NCBI RefSeq assembly: GCF_003443735.1
Contig: NZ_CP031969.1
Coordinates: forward strand, 3,348,001 to 3,412,000
DNA from: Streptomyces sp. CC0208
GTDB lineage: Bacteria > Actinomycetota > Actinomycetes > Streptomycetales > Streptomycetaceae
Direction: 5' to 3'
DNA length: 64,000 nucleotides
Part shown: positions 1 to 9,183 of the stretch, piece after piece
Layout of the letters: every line of letters begins with the position of its first letter
How positions within the stretch are numbered: position 1 is the first letter of the stretch
Made by a program: the position numbers and the translations under genes
The notes under the pieces: model-generated
Told to the model about the DNA's origin: nothing
The model's database searches: none
What the model saw: only the letters and a program-made list of their open reading frames with translations

Positions 1-137
1 GCATCGCCCTGACGAACCTGCTCTTCCTGGCCTTCACCGACGGCCTGGGGATCGACGCCGACATGATCAAGGCGGCCTCGCTGCCGCTGGTCCTGGCGCT
101 CCAGTTCGTGCTCAACAGAAAGTGGAGCTTCGCATGA
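1..137 (+). CDS. GtrA-like membrane protein, C-terminal fragment
   Basis: Only the last 44 codons are in the window; the reading frame begins at base 3 and the gene continues off the left edge. The visible part is a hydrophobic helix ending in Q-F-V-L-N-R-K-W-S-F, the typical C-terminal signature of GtrA family proteins. These are small four-helix membrane proteins thought to help move or attach undecaprenyl-linked sugars. The stop overlaps the next start as ATGA, so the two genes are translationally coupled, which fits a surface-polysaccharide operon. The identification rests on a short tail. Confidence 0.65.
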   Translation, partial: IALTNLLFLAFTDGLGIDADMIKAASLPLVLALQFVLNRKWSFA

Positions 138-1402
138 ACCTCGGCATCATCGGCGCGGGTGCCACCGGCCTCACCGCCGCCTGGGACGCCGTACGCGTCG
201 GACACCAGGTCACCGTTCTGGAGGCGGCCGACGAACTCGGCGGTCTGGCCGCGTCGTTGGAGGTCGGCGGGGTTCCGCTGGAGCGCTACTACCACCACAT
301 CTTCCGCAGCGACAAGGCGATGATCGCGCTCATCGAGGAGCTGGGGCTCGGTGACGCCCTGCGCTTCCACAAGCCGACCACCGGCATCTACCGGGGCGGG
401 CAGCTGATCGACTTCACCACGCCCTTCGACATGCTGCGCCACCCGGAGTTCGGGCCGGTCGACGCCGTGCGCTTCGCCGGTTCGTCGGCGCTGCTGAAGG
501 CGGTCCGCAAGGGCGACCGCTACAACGACCTCACCGCGCTGGCCTGGCTGCGCAGGTGGGCCGGGAAGAAGGTCACCGCCGCGATCTGGGAGCCGCTGCT
601 GCGCGGCAAGTTCGGCGACCGTGCCGAGCAGGTGTCGATGGCCTGGCTGTGGGCGCGGATCCACTGCCGGACCTTCGAACTCGGCTATGTGGACGGCGGG
701 TTCGAGCGGGTCTACGCGGCGCTCAAGGACGGGATCGAGGAGCGCGGCGGGAAGGTGGAGTTCGGCAAGGCGGTGGAGTCGATCCGGCAGGACGGGGCCG
801 ACGATGCCGTCGTGACCTGCGCGGACGGATCCTCGTACGGATTCGACCGGCTGATCGTGACGACCCCGCAGCCTGCCTTCGCGAAGGCGGCCGGGCTGCC
901 CGACGACAGCGCGGTGTGGAAGAACCAGTACCTGGGCGCCACCTGCTTCGTCCTGGAGCTGGACCGCAGCGCGATCCCGTACTACTGGCTCAACATCAAC
1001 GAGCCGGACTTCCCGTTCCTCGCGGTGGTCGAGCACACGAAGATGATCGATCCGTCCGTGTACGGCGGCCGGCACATCCTCTACGTCGGCAACTACGTGG
1101 AGCGCGAGGACTGGCGGTTCACCACGGACCCGGGCGAGCTGCTCGACACGTTCGTGCCGTATCTGCGGCGGATCAACCCGGCCTTCGAGAGGTCCTGGAT
1201 CCAGACCTGGCACTTCTCGAAGGCCGGGTTCGCGCAGCCGGTCGTGACGCCCGAGTACCGGGCGCTGATCCCGGCCCATGAGACGCCCATGAGCCGGGTC
1301 ACGCTGGCCACGATGGCGCAGATCTACCCGCAGGACCGGGGGCAGAGCTACTCGGTGGCGATGGCCCGCGAGGTCACCGCCGCGCTCGGGCTCAACGCCT
1401 GA
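134..1402 (+). CDS. FAD/NAD(P)-dependent oxidoreductase (amine oxidase / UDP-galactopyranose mutase-like)
   Basis: A 422-aa flavoprotein. The N-terminus is a Rossmann dinucleotide-binding motif (GIIGAGATGL) followed by an acidic residue at the end of beta-2 (LEAAD), and a G-G-L-A-A region follows as in the amine-oxidase/protoporphyrinogen-oxidase superfamily. Start 134 (ATG) is preferred over an upstream in-frame GTG at 122 because it forms the ATGA overlap with the GtrA-like gene. In polysaccharide loci such proteins act on nucleotide sugars or lipid-linked sugars, but the substrate cannot be read here. The 3' end overlaps the convergent gene by 11 bp. Confidence 0.8.
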   Translation: MNLGIIGAGATGLTAAWDAVRVGHQVTVLEAADELGGLAASLEVGGVPLERYYHHIFRSDKAMIALIEELGLGDALRFHKPTTGIYRGGQLIDFTTPFDMLRHPEFGPVDAVRFAGSSALLKAVRKGDRYNDLTALAWLRRWAGKKVTAAIWEPLLRGKFGDRAEQVSMAWLWARIHCRTFELGYVDGGFERVYAALKDGIEERGGKVEFGKAVESIRQDGADDAVVTCADGSSYGFDRLIVTTPQPAFAKAAGLPDDSAVWKNQYLGATCFVLELDRSAIPYYWLNINEPDFPFLAVVEHTKMIDPSVYGGRHILYVGNYVEREDWRFTTDPGELLDTFVPYLRRINPAFERSWIQTWHFSKAGFAQPVVTPEYRALIPAHETPMSRVTLATMAQIYPQDRGQSYSVAMAREVTAALGLNA

Positions 1403-3083
1403 CGCACAACACCAGCCGCTCCTCCGGGCTCCCGGGCGGGCAGGCATACACGGCGGTGACCCGGCGCCACAGTTCCGGGTCGACGTGGCCCGGCTGGAAC
1501 CAGGGCCGCTCCAGCACCGCGTACGGGGCCGGGTCGTGGTCGACGCAGTCGGCGTTCTCCTTGAACGACTTCAACTCGGCCACGTCCGGCAGGTAGCGGG
1601 TGCGCTGGAGGAACGTGGCGATCGGGTAGCGGCACTGCGCCGGGTGGTCGAGGTCGTACGCCGTCTCCCCGAAGGCCAGGTACAGCACCGGGACGCCGGC
1701 GGGCAGTTCGGCGGCGATCCGGTCGACCTCGTCGGCCGTGCGCCGCTGCTGCTCCAGGTACCCGGAGCCGGTCACGGTGACCTTGCCGTGCAGCACGAGG
1801 TGCGGGGAGCCGGGCCAGATGCTCGCGGCCAGCAGGACGACACCGGACAGGGCGACCAGGACGGCCGAGCGGTTTCTCAGCCGCTTCTCGCACAGGACGT
1901 CCACCGCGGCCGCGAGCAGCGCGACCAGCCCGGCCGCCCAGACCTCCCACGGCCGCTGGAACCTCACGGGCAACTGGGCGTACACCACGGGCAGCACGCC
2001 GTACAGCAGGGACACGGCCCCGAAGCACCACGGTGGGGACCGGCGCGCGCCGCCCACCGCGACACCCCAGACGACCGCGGCCACCACGGGCATCTGCGCG
2101 CCGTGGTACAGGAACCAGTTGCCCTGCACGACCACGACGGCCTGCGCGGCGAGACCGACGAGGGCGGCGATCACGAGGAGTTCGGTGCGGCGCATCCGGC
2201 CCCGCACCCGGGTCAGGACGAGCAGCAGTGCGCCCGGCAGGAGCAGCAGCACCGGGCTGGTGACCGCGCGGTCGGCGAGGAAGTCCACCGTGCGTTCGAG
2301 GATGAAGTGCGGGCGGATGCCGGTCCTGCTGAGCGCGGACTGGTTGATCTGCGGCATGTCCTCGGTCCACTGCCACTCGCGGGTGCCCGCGAGGACGCTC
2401 AGCCCGAACAGGGCCAGGGCGGCCGGGATGCCGATCAGGGTGATGCGTACGGCCCGCCCCCGGTCGACCGCGTAGACGAGGAGCACCCCGATCGCGGCGG
2501 TCGCGGCGGTGGAGTACTTCATCATCACCGCGAGCCCGAGCGGGAGCGCGGCGAGCAAGGCCGCGGGCCAGGGCCGCCGGGGGCCGAGGGCGGCGGCGAC
2601 GGCGAACACCGTGAGGACGACGGCCGTCCACTCCGGCTGGAGGAAGTCGTTGCGGGGAGCGAGGGCCAGGGCGAGCCCGGTGGCGCCGGCCGTCACCGCG
2701 GCCTCGCGGACCGTGGTCCGGCGCAGCAGTGCCGCGTACAGGGCGTAGGCCGCGGCGGCGGCGAGCAGGACGCCCGCCGCGTTCATCACCGCCTCGCGCA
2801 CCGCCGTGCTCCCGAAGAAGGCGAGCCGGTCGAGGAGGGCGACGAACCACCGGTAGAAGAACGGGCGGTGGGTGAAGACCTCCGACGGGGACCAGCCGGC
2901 CGCCCGGCCGGTGCGCAGGGCGGCCAGGACGTAGTGGAGGTCGCCGGTGAGACCGCGGGTGAGCACCGTGTACACCACGGCAGCCGCGGACGGCACGGCG
3001 ACCGCCGCCCACCTGAGGGGTGAGCGGCGGCCGGCGGGCGAGGTGGGCCGTACGGAGGTGTCGTCGGCCAGGGTCGTCGTCAT
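1392..3083 (-). CDS. Polytopic GT-C-like membrane protein, putative glycosyltransferase
   Basis: A 563-aa protein with about ten or more hydrophobic helices spread along the whole length. An N-terminal cytoplasmic stretch of about 25 residues precedes the first helix. The loop after helix 1 carries Asp and His residues (GLTGDLHYVL, then FTHRPFFYRWF), where GT-C transferases that use polyprenyl-phosphate sugars keep catalytic acids. A soluble-looking C-terminal segment of about 120 residues contains several Cys. It starts 7 bp after the GT8-pyruvyl-transferase gene and is probably the last gene of that operon. The donor and acceptor are unknown. Confidence 0.6.
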   Translation of the reverse strand: MTTTLADDTSVRPTSPAGRRSPLRWAAVAVPSAAAVVYTVLTRGLTGDLHYVLAALRTGRAAGWSPSEVFTHRPFFYRWFVALLDRLAFFGSTAVREAVMNAAGVLLAAAAAYALYAALLRRTTVREAAVTAGATGLALALAPRNDFLQPEWTAVVLTVFAVAAALGPRRPWPAALLAALPLGLAVMMKYSTAATAAIGVLLVYAVDRGRAVRITLIGIPAALALFGLSVLAGTREWQWTEDMPQINQSALSRTGIRPHFILERTVDFLADRAVTSPVLLLLPGALLLVLTRVRGRMRRTELLVIAALVGLAAQAVVVVQGNWFLYHGAQMPVVAAVVWGVAVGGARRSPPWCFGAVSLLYGVLPVVYAQLPVRFQRPWEVWAAGLVALLAAAVDVLCEKRLRNRSAVLVALSGVVLLAASIWPGSPHLVLHGKVTVTGSGYLEQQRRTADEVDRIAAELPAGVPVLYLAFGETAYDLDHPAQCRYPIATFLQRTRYLPDVAELKSFKENADCVDHDPAPYAVLERPWFQPGHVDPELWRRVTAVYACPPGSPEERLVLCVRR

Positions 3084-3090
3084 GGTGTGC

Positions 3091-5424
3091 TCAGCCGCCC
3101 AGGAGGACCCGCAGGTCGGCCGCGTTGGCCTCGGTGACCTTCCACAGCTCCTGCTGGCGGCCGTGGACGTCGGCGACCGTCCCGTCGTGGTCGGCGAGGA
3201 GTTCCTTCGAGCGCTCCACCAGACGGTCGGCGAGGTGGCGGTCGTGGACCGAGACCCCCCACTCGGGCCGCTCGATGTCCCGCAGGAAGTACGCCATCTT
3301 CGGGTGCGAGATGAGGCTGATGATCGGGGTGCCGCAGCCGAAGGGGATCATGCCCGCGTGGCCGCGCATGCCGATGACCAGCTTGGTGCGGGCGTAGAGG
3401 TCGAGGATCTCCTTGTTCCCGAAGTCGTACATCGGGATGACCGGCAGCGAGATGCCGTGCTCGCGCCGCAGGTCGAAGACGATCTTCTCGTCGTCCAGGG
3501 AGTGCGCCACGCACTGGACCTCGGCCAGTGCGCCCAGGTCACGGACGGCCTTGGCCATCTGGGCCAGGAAGTAGCCGTAGTCGTGGCCGAAGCGCAGGCC
3601 GGCCCGGTCGTAGGCGGCGTTGATGAGGATGGTGTCGTCGCGCTCGGCCGGGTCCTGCCAGCCGGGCACCAGCTGGCGGGTGACCGTCGTGGGGCAGGGC
3701 TGGAAGCGGATCTTGTCGTGGAGATGGGCCGGGACCATGGCCCGGACCTTCTCGATGGAGCCGTGGTTGCGCAGTCCGAAGAAGGAGGACTGCTCGACGA
3801 GCAGCCGCAGTGAGTCGCGGAAGCGGTTGGCCCGGTAGGACTGGCCGTCGAAGGCGTTGAAGCCGACGGCGAAGACCGCGATGGGCACGCCGATGCGCTT
3901 GAGGAGCTCGTCCGGGACGTTCCACTGCCAGGCGCTGTTGCCGTTGGGCATGGTGTCCGGGATGAACAGGCCGCCGCCTCCGATGACCAGGCCGCGACGG
4001 CGGTTGACGCGCTGGAGGGCGCCCTCGTCGAAGAGGCGGTGGGCGTGCACCGAGTGCCAGCGGCGGGAGGTGGTGTCCGGGCCGAAGGCGGAGCGGACGC
4101 TCTCCGGGAGGAGTTTGTCGCCCGCGTTGCCCTGCCGGTCCATGTAGAAGGCGACGTGCGCCAACTGGTCCTCGGGGGCGCCCAGTTCCTGGGGCGGCAC
4201 GGCGGAGGCGCGCTGCGCCCACAGGCGGCTGGAGCGGTGGGTGGGGTCGACGGCCAGGCCGGCGGTGGCGTGCCGCAGGGCCTCGGTGTTGTCGCCGTGC
4301 ACCCAGGCCATCTGGGCGAGGCGGGCGTAGGCGGTGGCGGCCCGGTTGGGGGCGGCGGAGGCCAGCAGGAGCTGGGTCTTCGCCTCGTCGTAGCGGGAGA
4401 CGCTCATCAGGGCGTGGCCGAGGACCTCGTGCGGCCAGGCCTCGTCGAGCGGGATGCGGACGCCGCTGAGGACGTCGACGGCGTCCTGGTAGTCGCCGGA
4501 GGAGATGTGGGCGGCCGCCACCTTGCGGGCGGCCTCGACGTCCCCGGTGCGGGCCACGTGCGGGGTGCCGTAGTGCACGATCAGGTCGTGGTGCAGGCTC
4601 CCCTGCTGCTCCATGTAGGCGGCCTGGAACTCGGCGTCGGTCAGCTCGAACTCGCGCCAGCGCTCCTCGGCCCGGCTGTACCCGGCCTCGCCGCCCTGCC
4701 AGGGCTTGTGGCGGCCGGTGAAGTGCAGGATCGCGGTGTCGTCGGGGACCGGGAGGTCGCCGGACAGCCGCCGCTTGACGAAGTTGTAGCGGGCGTCGAG
4801 GCGCACGAAGTCGCCGTCCAGGACGGCGTTGAGGATGCCCTGGTCGTGCTTGTCGAGCTCGTAGTCGCCGGAGCGGCCGCACTTGTCGAGCCGCGCGCAG
4901 AAGGAGTCGCTCAGGTACTCGCGCTGGATGACGAGCAGACCGGAGTTGAGCTTGTGCTGCCCGTAGAAGAACTGCGGGACGGCCGCCAGTCCCTCGCGCA
5001 GCCGCAGGAGTTCACCGAGGCCGCCGAGCACCACCATGTCGGTGTCGAGGGTGATGATGGTGTCGTACGCGCGGATCCTGAAGACGTCCAGGATGAAGTA
5101 CGCCTTGCGGACCAGGTAGTTGTCCTGGTCGCCCTTCTTGTACGAGTCGTATCGGTCGGCGTCGACGCGCTGGAGGACGATCCGCGGGTGCAGAGCGCGG
5201 ATCTGTGCAATGGAGCCGGGGCGCAGGTCGTCGTAGAGGACGACGAAGTCCTCGCACACGTCCGGGTTGGTCAGCGCGAGACTGCGCAGCAGGACGAGGA
5301 AGCCGGGCAGGTAGTTCTCGTCGACGAAGCTGGCGAAGGCGATCTTCCGCTTGCCGGTGAGCGCGTGTGCGTCGGTCACCGGGGCCAGGGGGGCGGCGGT
5401 CCCGATCAGGGAGTTGGTGGTCAT
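3091..5424 (-). CDS. GT8 glycosyltransferase fused to a polysaccharide pyruvyl transferase
   Basis: A 777-aa two-enzyme fusion. Residues from about 25 to 265 form a GT8-type transferase with the metal-binding D-T-D motif in a TLDTDMVVL context and a later LHFTGRHKPW segment that matches the family C-terminal HxxGxxKPW. Residues of about 300-420 are TPR-like helical repeats. The C-terminal ~350 residues resemble CsaB/WcaK pyruvyl transferases, with a GGGGLFIPD loop and the signature GMRGHAGMIPFGCGTPII followed by SHPK. The start at 5424 overlaps the upstream gene by ATGA. Together the domains suggest addition of a hexose that then receives a pyruvate ketal, or action on successive residues of a wall glycopolymer. 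Substrates are inferred only. Confidence 0.8.
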   Translation of the reverse strand: MTTNSLIGTAAPLAPVTDAHALTGKRKIAFASFVDENYLPGFLVLLRSLALTNPDVCEDFVVLYDDLRPGSIAQIRALHPRIVLQRVDADRYDSYKKGDQDNYLVRKAYFILDVFRIRAYDTIITLDTDMVVLGGLGELLRLREGLAAVPQFFYGQHKLNSGLLVIQREYLSDSFCARLDKCGRSGDYELDKHDQGILNAVLDGDFVRLDARYNFVKRRLSGDLPVPDDTAILHFTGRHKPWQGGEAGYSRAEERWREFELTDAEFQAAYMEQQGSLHHDLIVHYGTPHVARTGDVEAARKVAAAHISSGDYQDAVDVLSGVRIPLDEAWPHEVLGHALMSVSRYDEAKTQLLLASAAPNRAATAYARLAQMAWVHGDNTEALRHATAGLAVDPTHRSSRLWAQRASAVPPQELGAPEDQLAHVAFYMDRQGNAGDKLLPESVRSAFGPDTTSRRWHSVHAHRLFDEGALQRVNRRRGLVIGGGGLFIPDTMPNGNSAWQWNVPDELLKRIGVPIAVFAVGFNAFDGQSYRANRFRDSLRLLVEQSSFFGLRNHGSIEKVRAMVPAHLHDKIRFQPCPTTVTRQLVPGWQDPAERDDTILINAAYDRAGLRFGHDYGYFLAQMAKAVRDLGALAEVQCVAHSLDDEKIVFDLRREHGISLPVIPMYDFGNKEILDLYARTKLVIGMRGHAGMIPFGCGTPIISLISHPKMAYFLRDIERPEWGVSVHDRHLADRLVERSKELLADHDGTVADVHGRQQELWKVTEANAADLRVLLGG

Positions 5425-6884
5425 CGCAGGGATATCCTCGTGTCGGTCACGCTCTGGGCCCGCTCCATGACCCATGCCTTCTCGCTGGTGTATTCGTGCA
5501 CGGACGTGATGGCGAGCTTCATCGCTTCCTGGACCCGGTAGGCGCCGCTCTCGTAGAAGTCGAAGCCGATCAGGTCGAGCCTCGGGCTCACGTCGAGGAA
5601 GTCCAGCAGCCACAGCATGTTGAAGCCCGAGGTCGGGATGCCGGACCAGACATCGGTGCCGACCTTGCCGATGTTGCGCAGGGGCCAGCGCAGCGACTCG
5701 TCGCCGAGGTAGGTCTGGGCGCCGGGCACCAGGCGGTTGCGCAGCGAGTACTTCCAGTCGCCGGAGACACCGCCGAAGACGAGGCGGGTGGTGACCTGCT
5801 GGTCCCAGTTGAAGCCGTGCTTGTGGATCGTGACGTGGATGTCCGTCCTGGCGCCGGTGTGCCTCGGGTCGATGCGGTACGAGTTGAAGCGGACGACGAG
5901 GTCGTACGCGTCGATCTCGGCGCCCATCGAACTCGCGCCCACACGACCGGAGTTGGCGATCAGGCAGATCGACTTGCCGGCGATCTGGTTGCGGAACTCG
6001 CCGAGGGTGATCCACTGCACGCCACCGATGGTGGGGTCGTCGACCGGGCCGCGCATCCGGTTGCGGCGCTGTTCGGCGTAGAGCTCGACCGCGCGGGTGA
6101 GCGCGGCGCCGTCGGTGTCCTCGGTGGAGCGCAGGTCGAGGTACTGGCTGAGCAGTTCCTGCCGCTCCTGCACCGGGGCGTTCTCGTCGTCCAGCGAGAG
6201 GAGCGCTCCCACCAGCCGCGGCTCGGCCTCGGCCCAGTCGCCGAGGGCGTGCGCGGCCAGGCCCTCGGCCCACACGTCGGTGGCGGGGCGGCCGGCGAAG
6301 GCGCGGGCACCAGGGACCTGGCCTTTGAGGAGTTCGAGGAGTTCGCGCTCCTTCTCCCCGGCGATGCGCAGGCCCGCGATGCGGGCGCGGACGCCGAAGC
6401 CGTCGTCGTCGGTGAGGCTCAGGTACTTCTCGTACGCCTCCAGCGCCTCGGCCTCCTCGCCGAGGGTCTCCAGGAGCCGGGCACGCAGCCGCCAGCCGGC
6501 GCGGGAGTTCTTCCGCTGGGCGAGGACCGTGTCGCTGATGATCAGGGCGAGGTTCAGCTCGTCGTCGTAGCCGCACTCCAGGGCCTTGTTGGCGACGGCC
6601 AGCAGGGCGTCGAGCAGTTCGGCCGGGATGTTCGACGAGGGGCTCGGGGCACCCTTGACGGCCCGCTTCAGCAGGGCGGTCGCACCCGACGAGGCGGGCG
6701 CCGCCGGGGTGGCCGTGGCGGTGGTGCCCCAGACGACGAGCAGCTTGCGCAACTGCTCACCGAGCTCGACACGGCGGCGGTCGATACTGCCGACCACCTT
6801 GCCGCTGTGCGCCGCGCAGGCGCGCAGGCAGTCGTCCAGCTCCCCTCCACGCGCGCGTGCACGCCTCTTCTGGACCGTCGTCAT
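5421..6884 (-). CDS. TPR protein with GT29 sialyltransferase-like domain
   Basis: A 487-aa protein. The first ~270 residues are helical and TPR-like. The C-terminal ~220 residues carry the three landmark motifs of family GT29: an L-motif-like segment (ICLIANSGRVG, then MGAEIDAYDLVVRFNSY), an S-motif-like segment (PTSGFNMLWLL and LIGFDFYESG), and a VS-like H-x4-E (HEYTSE) near the end. GT29 enzymes transfer CMP-activated nonulosonates. Streptomyces walls can contain Kdn teichulosonic acid, so a Kdn-like transfer is plausible but unproven. The start at 6884 has an AGGAG 6 bp upstream. The gene heads a minus-strand operon coupled by ATGA to the GT8 fusion. Confidence 0.75.
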   Translation of the reverse strand: MTTVQKRRARARGGELDDCLRACAAHSGKVVGSIDRRRVELGEQLRKLLVVWGTTATATPAAPASSGATALLKRAVKGAPSPSSNIPAELLDALLAVANKALECGYDDELNLALIISDTVLAQRKNSRAGWRLRARLLETLGEEAEALEAYEKYLSLTDDDGFGVRARIAGLRIAGEKERELLELLKGQVPGARAFAGRPATDVWAEGLAAHALGDWAEAEPRLVGALLSLDDENAPVQERQELLSQYLDLRSTEDTDGAALTRAVELYAEQRRNRMRGPVDDPTIGGVQWITLGEFRNQIAGKSICLIANSGRVGASSMGAEIDAYDLVVRFNSYRIDPRHTGARTDIHVTIHKHGFNWDQQVTTRLVFGGVSGDWKYSLRNRLVPGAQTYLGDESLRWPLRNIGKVGTDVWSGIPTSGFNMLWLLDFLDVSPRLDLIGFDFYESGAYRVQEAMKLAITSVHEYTSEKAWVMERAQSVTDTRISLR

Positions 6885-7115
6885 GGCACTCCTGTTGTTT
6901 TCTTGCCAAAGCAAAGGCAAGTTCTTGGGTTTACTGCGACGTGGGGGGATTCTGGGCGAACTTAGGAAGTCAAAACGACATTCAGGTGAACTCACCGGGA
7001 CCAGAAGGCCAATCGTTGATCCGGTGAGTAAGACATCGCCGTGATTCGGACTAACGTGCTGAGGCGCATCCACAGGAGTGACATAGGCTCTTCGGAGCTT
7101 GCGAAGGGGATTTCC
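6885..7115. promoter_or_regulatory. Divergent intergenic region with inverted repeats
   Basis: This 231-bp region separates two divergent surface-polymer genes and is noticeably more AT-rich than its flanks. It holds a CTTGCC / GGCAAG inverted repeat (6902-6907 and 6916-6921) and a longer one, ACTCACCGG / CCGGTGAGT (6990-6998 and 7021-7029). These are candidate regulator sites. No promoter hexamers stand out clearly. Confidence 0.35.
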
Positions 7116-8246
7116 GTGACCAGCATGACCGTCCGGCCGGCACCCGACCTGCCCCGGCGGCCGGAAGGCCCACTGCCCGCACCGCGCCCCCGGGAGAACC
7201 GGCTGCGGGCCCTGGACGGACTGCGTCTGGTGGCCGCGTTGATGGTGGCCGCGTACCACTACGGCGGCCGCGGCGGCGACATCACCCAGTCCTGGGGAAG
7301 CTCCGCACAACACCAGTTCCCGACGCTGCACACCTATTTCTCCTATGGCTGCCTCGGCGTCCAGGTCTTTTTCGTGATCAGCGGATTCGTGATCTGCATG
7401 AGCGGCTGGGGTCGGCCCCTGAAGTCGTTCTTCGCCTCCCGCGCCTCCCGGTTGCTGCCCGCCTATTGGGCCGCGGTTCTGCTGGTCACGGCGGTGTTCG
7501 CATTGCCGATGGTCGCCTACAAGGCGCTGTCGCCCAGCGACGTCCTGGTGAACATGACGATGCTTCAGATGCCGCTGGGCGTCGACCGGGTGCTAGGCGT
7601 CTGCTGGACGCTGTGGGCGGAGGTCCGCTTCTACGCGCTGTTCGCACTGTGCGTGGTGCTGCCGGGGGCCTCCCGGCGCCGGGTGATCATGTTCTGCGCC
7701 GGCTGGACGCTGGCGGCGGCGATCACGCAGGCCGCGCACCAGCCGCTGCTCGACGTGGTGTTCATGCCCGAGTACGCCTCCTACTTCATCGGCGGTGTCG
7801 GCCTCTACCTCGTCCACCGCGACCGGCGGGACGTGTACGCGTGGGGCATCGTGGCGGTCAGCTTCCTGATCGGGCAGCACTACGCGGTCCAGTCGCTGTG
7901 GAACGTGTCCGACCCCCACGCCTTCGCCCACCGCACCTCGCTGGGCATCATGCTGGTGGTCGCCTTCGGCTTCGTCGCGGTCGCCGCGATCGCGCTGGGC
8001 TGGCTGAGGTGGGCCAACTGGCGCTGGCTGACGGTGGCCGGGGCTTTGACGTACCCCTTCTACCTGGTGCACGAGCACCTGGGCTGGGTGGTGATCAAGG
8101 TCCTCCACCGCGACCTGGGCCTGCCGTCGGCCGTGACCTTCGCCCTGACCCTCGCCGTGATGCTGACCTTGGCCTGGCTGCTGAACCGCTTCGTGGAGGA
8201 CCGGCTGACCCCGCGACTGCGGACCGCGCTCAACAAGACGCTCTGA
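7116..8246 (+). CDS. Acyltransferase 3 family membrane protein (OafA-like)
   Basis: A 376-aa integral membrane O-acyltransferase. The first helix carries the family signature (L-D-G-L-R, then A-Y-H-Y with the catalytic-type His), followed by FFVISGFVI and an R-A-S-R-L-L-P-A-Y-W segment, both hallmarks of acyltransferase 3. About ten hydrophobic helices follow, and the protein ends shortly after the last one, with no SGNH domain. It likely O-acetylates a surface glycan in the membrane. GTG at 7116 is chosen because GAAGGGGA lies 6 bp upstream; a longer form from 7041 would add an unlike N-terminus. Confidence 0.85.
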   Translation: MTSMTVRPAPDLPRRPEGPLPAPRPRENRLRALDGLRLVAALMVAAYHYGGRGGDITQSWGSSAQHQFPTLHTYFSYGCLGVQVFFVISGFVICMSGWGRPLKSFFASRASRLLPAYWAAVLLVTAVFALPMVAYKALSPSDVLVNMTMLQMPLGVDRVLGVCWTLWAEVRFYALFALCVVLPGASRRRVIMFCAGWTLAAAITQAAHQPLLDVVFMPEYASYFIGGVGLYLVHRDRRDVYAWGIVAVSFLIGQHYAVQSLWNVSDPHAFAHRTSLGIMLVVAFGFVAVAAIALGWLRWANWRWLTVAGALTYPFYLVHEHLGWVVIKVLHRDLGLPSAVTFALTLAVMLTLAWLLNRFVEDRLTPRLRTALNKTL

Positions 8247-8310
8247 CGCTGTTCACCTGACGTTCGTTTCGCCGACCGCTCCGTCGCCGCTGGATGAGGA
8301 CACTGGTCTC

Positions 8311-9183
8311 ATGGGTGACGCACAGCACACGTACAGGTATCCCGGTGAACTCCGTGACGTACCCGGGTGGTTCCCGCCGCTCGACCAGATGCTGTTCAGC
8401 TGGTTCCTGGAGCGCCAGGAGAAACCCGGTGACCTGCTGGAACTGGGCGCGTACATGGGCAAGAGCGCGATCCTGCTCGGGCAGCACCTGCGGGACGGCG
8501 AGCGGTTCACGGTGTGCGACCTGTTCGGGGGCGAGGCACCGGACGGCGCCAACCGCGCGGAGACCACGAAGTCGTACGCCTCCCTCACGCGGCAGGCCTT
8601 CGAGCGGAACTACCTCTCCTTCCACGACGCCCTGCCGAAGGTGATCGAGGGGCCCACCTCGGTCGTCCCCGGCGAAGTGGCGCCGGGCACCTGCCGGTTC
8701 GTCCACATCGACGCCTCGCACCTGTACGAGCACGTGTACGGCGACATCGGCGCCGCCCGCGAGATCCTGCTCCCCGACGGCATCGTCGTCCTGGACGACT
8801 TCCGCTCCGAGCACACCCCGGGCGTCTCGGTCGCCGTGTGGGAGGCGGTGCTCAACCGCGATCTGCGGCCGATCTGCCTCAGCACGCAGAAGCTGTACGC
8901 GACCTGGGGTGATCCGGAGCCGGTCCAGGAGGAGCTCCTTGCGATGCTGCGGGAGCGGACGGACGTGGGCCTGAGCGTCCAGGAGGCGGCCGGTCACCGG
9001 CTGGTGCGGACGCGGGCGCAGAAGATGCAGGCGCCGCCGTTCCCGCGCTCCCGGCACTATGTGGAGCCGGTGGCCGCACCGAGCCCTCCTCCGCGGCCGC
9101 GCCGCTCTCCGGCCCGCCGGATCGCCGTGGACCTGCTGCCGCCCGTGGTCACACGCGCCGTACGCAAGGTCAGGGCCCGCTAG
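8311..9183 (+). CDS. Class I SAM-dependent methyltransferase (TylF/Methyltransf_24-like)
   Basis: A 290-aa protein with a Rossmann methyltransferase core. The SAM-binding loop reads LLELGAYMGKSAI, a D (VCDLFGG) ends beta-2, and FVHIDASHLYEHVYGDI followed by IVVLDDF matches metal-dependent sugar O-methyltransferases of the TylF/macrocin type. The last ~60 residues are basic and proline-rich. In this setting it probably methylates a hexose of the surface glycan; S. coelicolor teichulosonic acid is reported to carry methylated galactose. The 3' end is duplicated in degenerate form downstream. Confidence 0.75.
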   Translation: MGDAQHTYRYPGELRDVPGWFPPLDQMLFSWFLERQEKPGDLLELGAYMGKSAILLGQHLRDGERFTVCDLFGGEAPDGANRAETTKSYASLTRQAFERNYLSFHDALPKVIEGPTSVVPGEVAPGTCRFVHIDASHLYEHVYGDIGAAREILLPDGIVVLDDFRSEHTPGVSVAVWEAVLNRDLRPICLSTQKLYATWGDPEPVQEELLAMLRERTDVGLSVQEAAGHRLVRTRAQKMQAPPFPRSRHYVEPVAAPSPPPRPRRSPARRIAVDLLPPVVTRAVRKVRAR

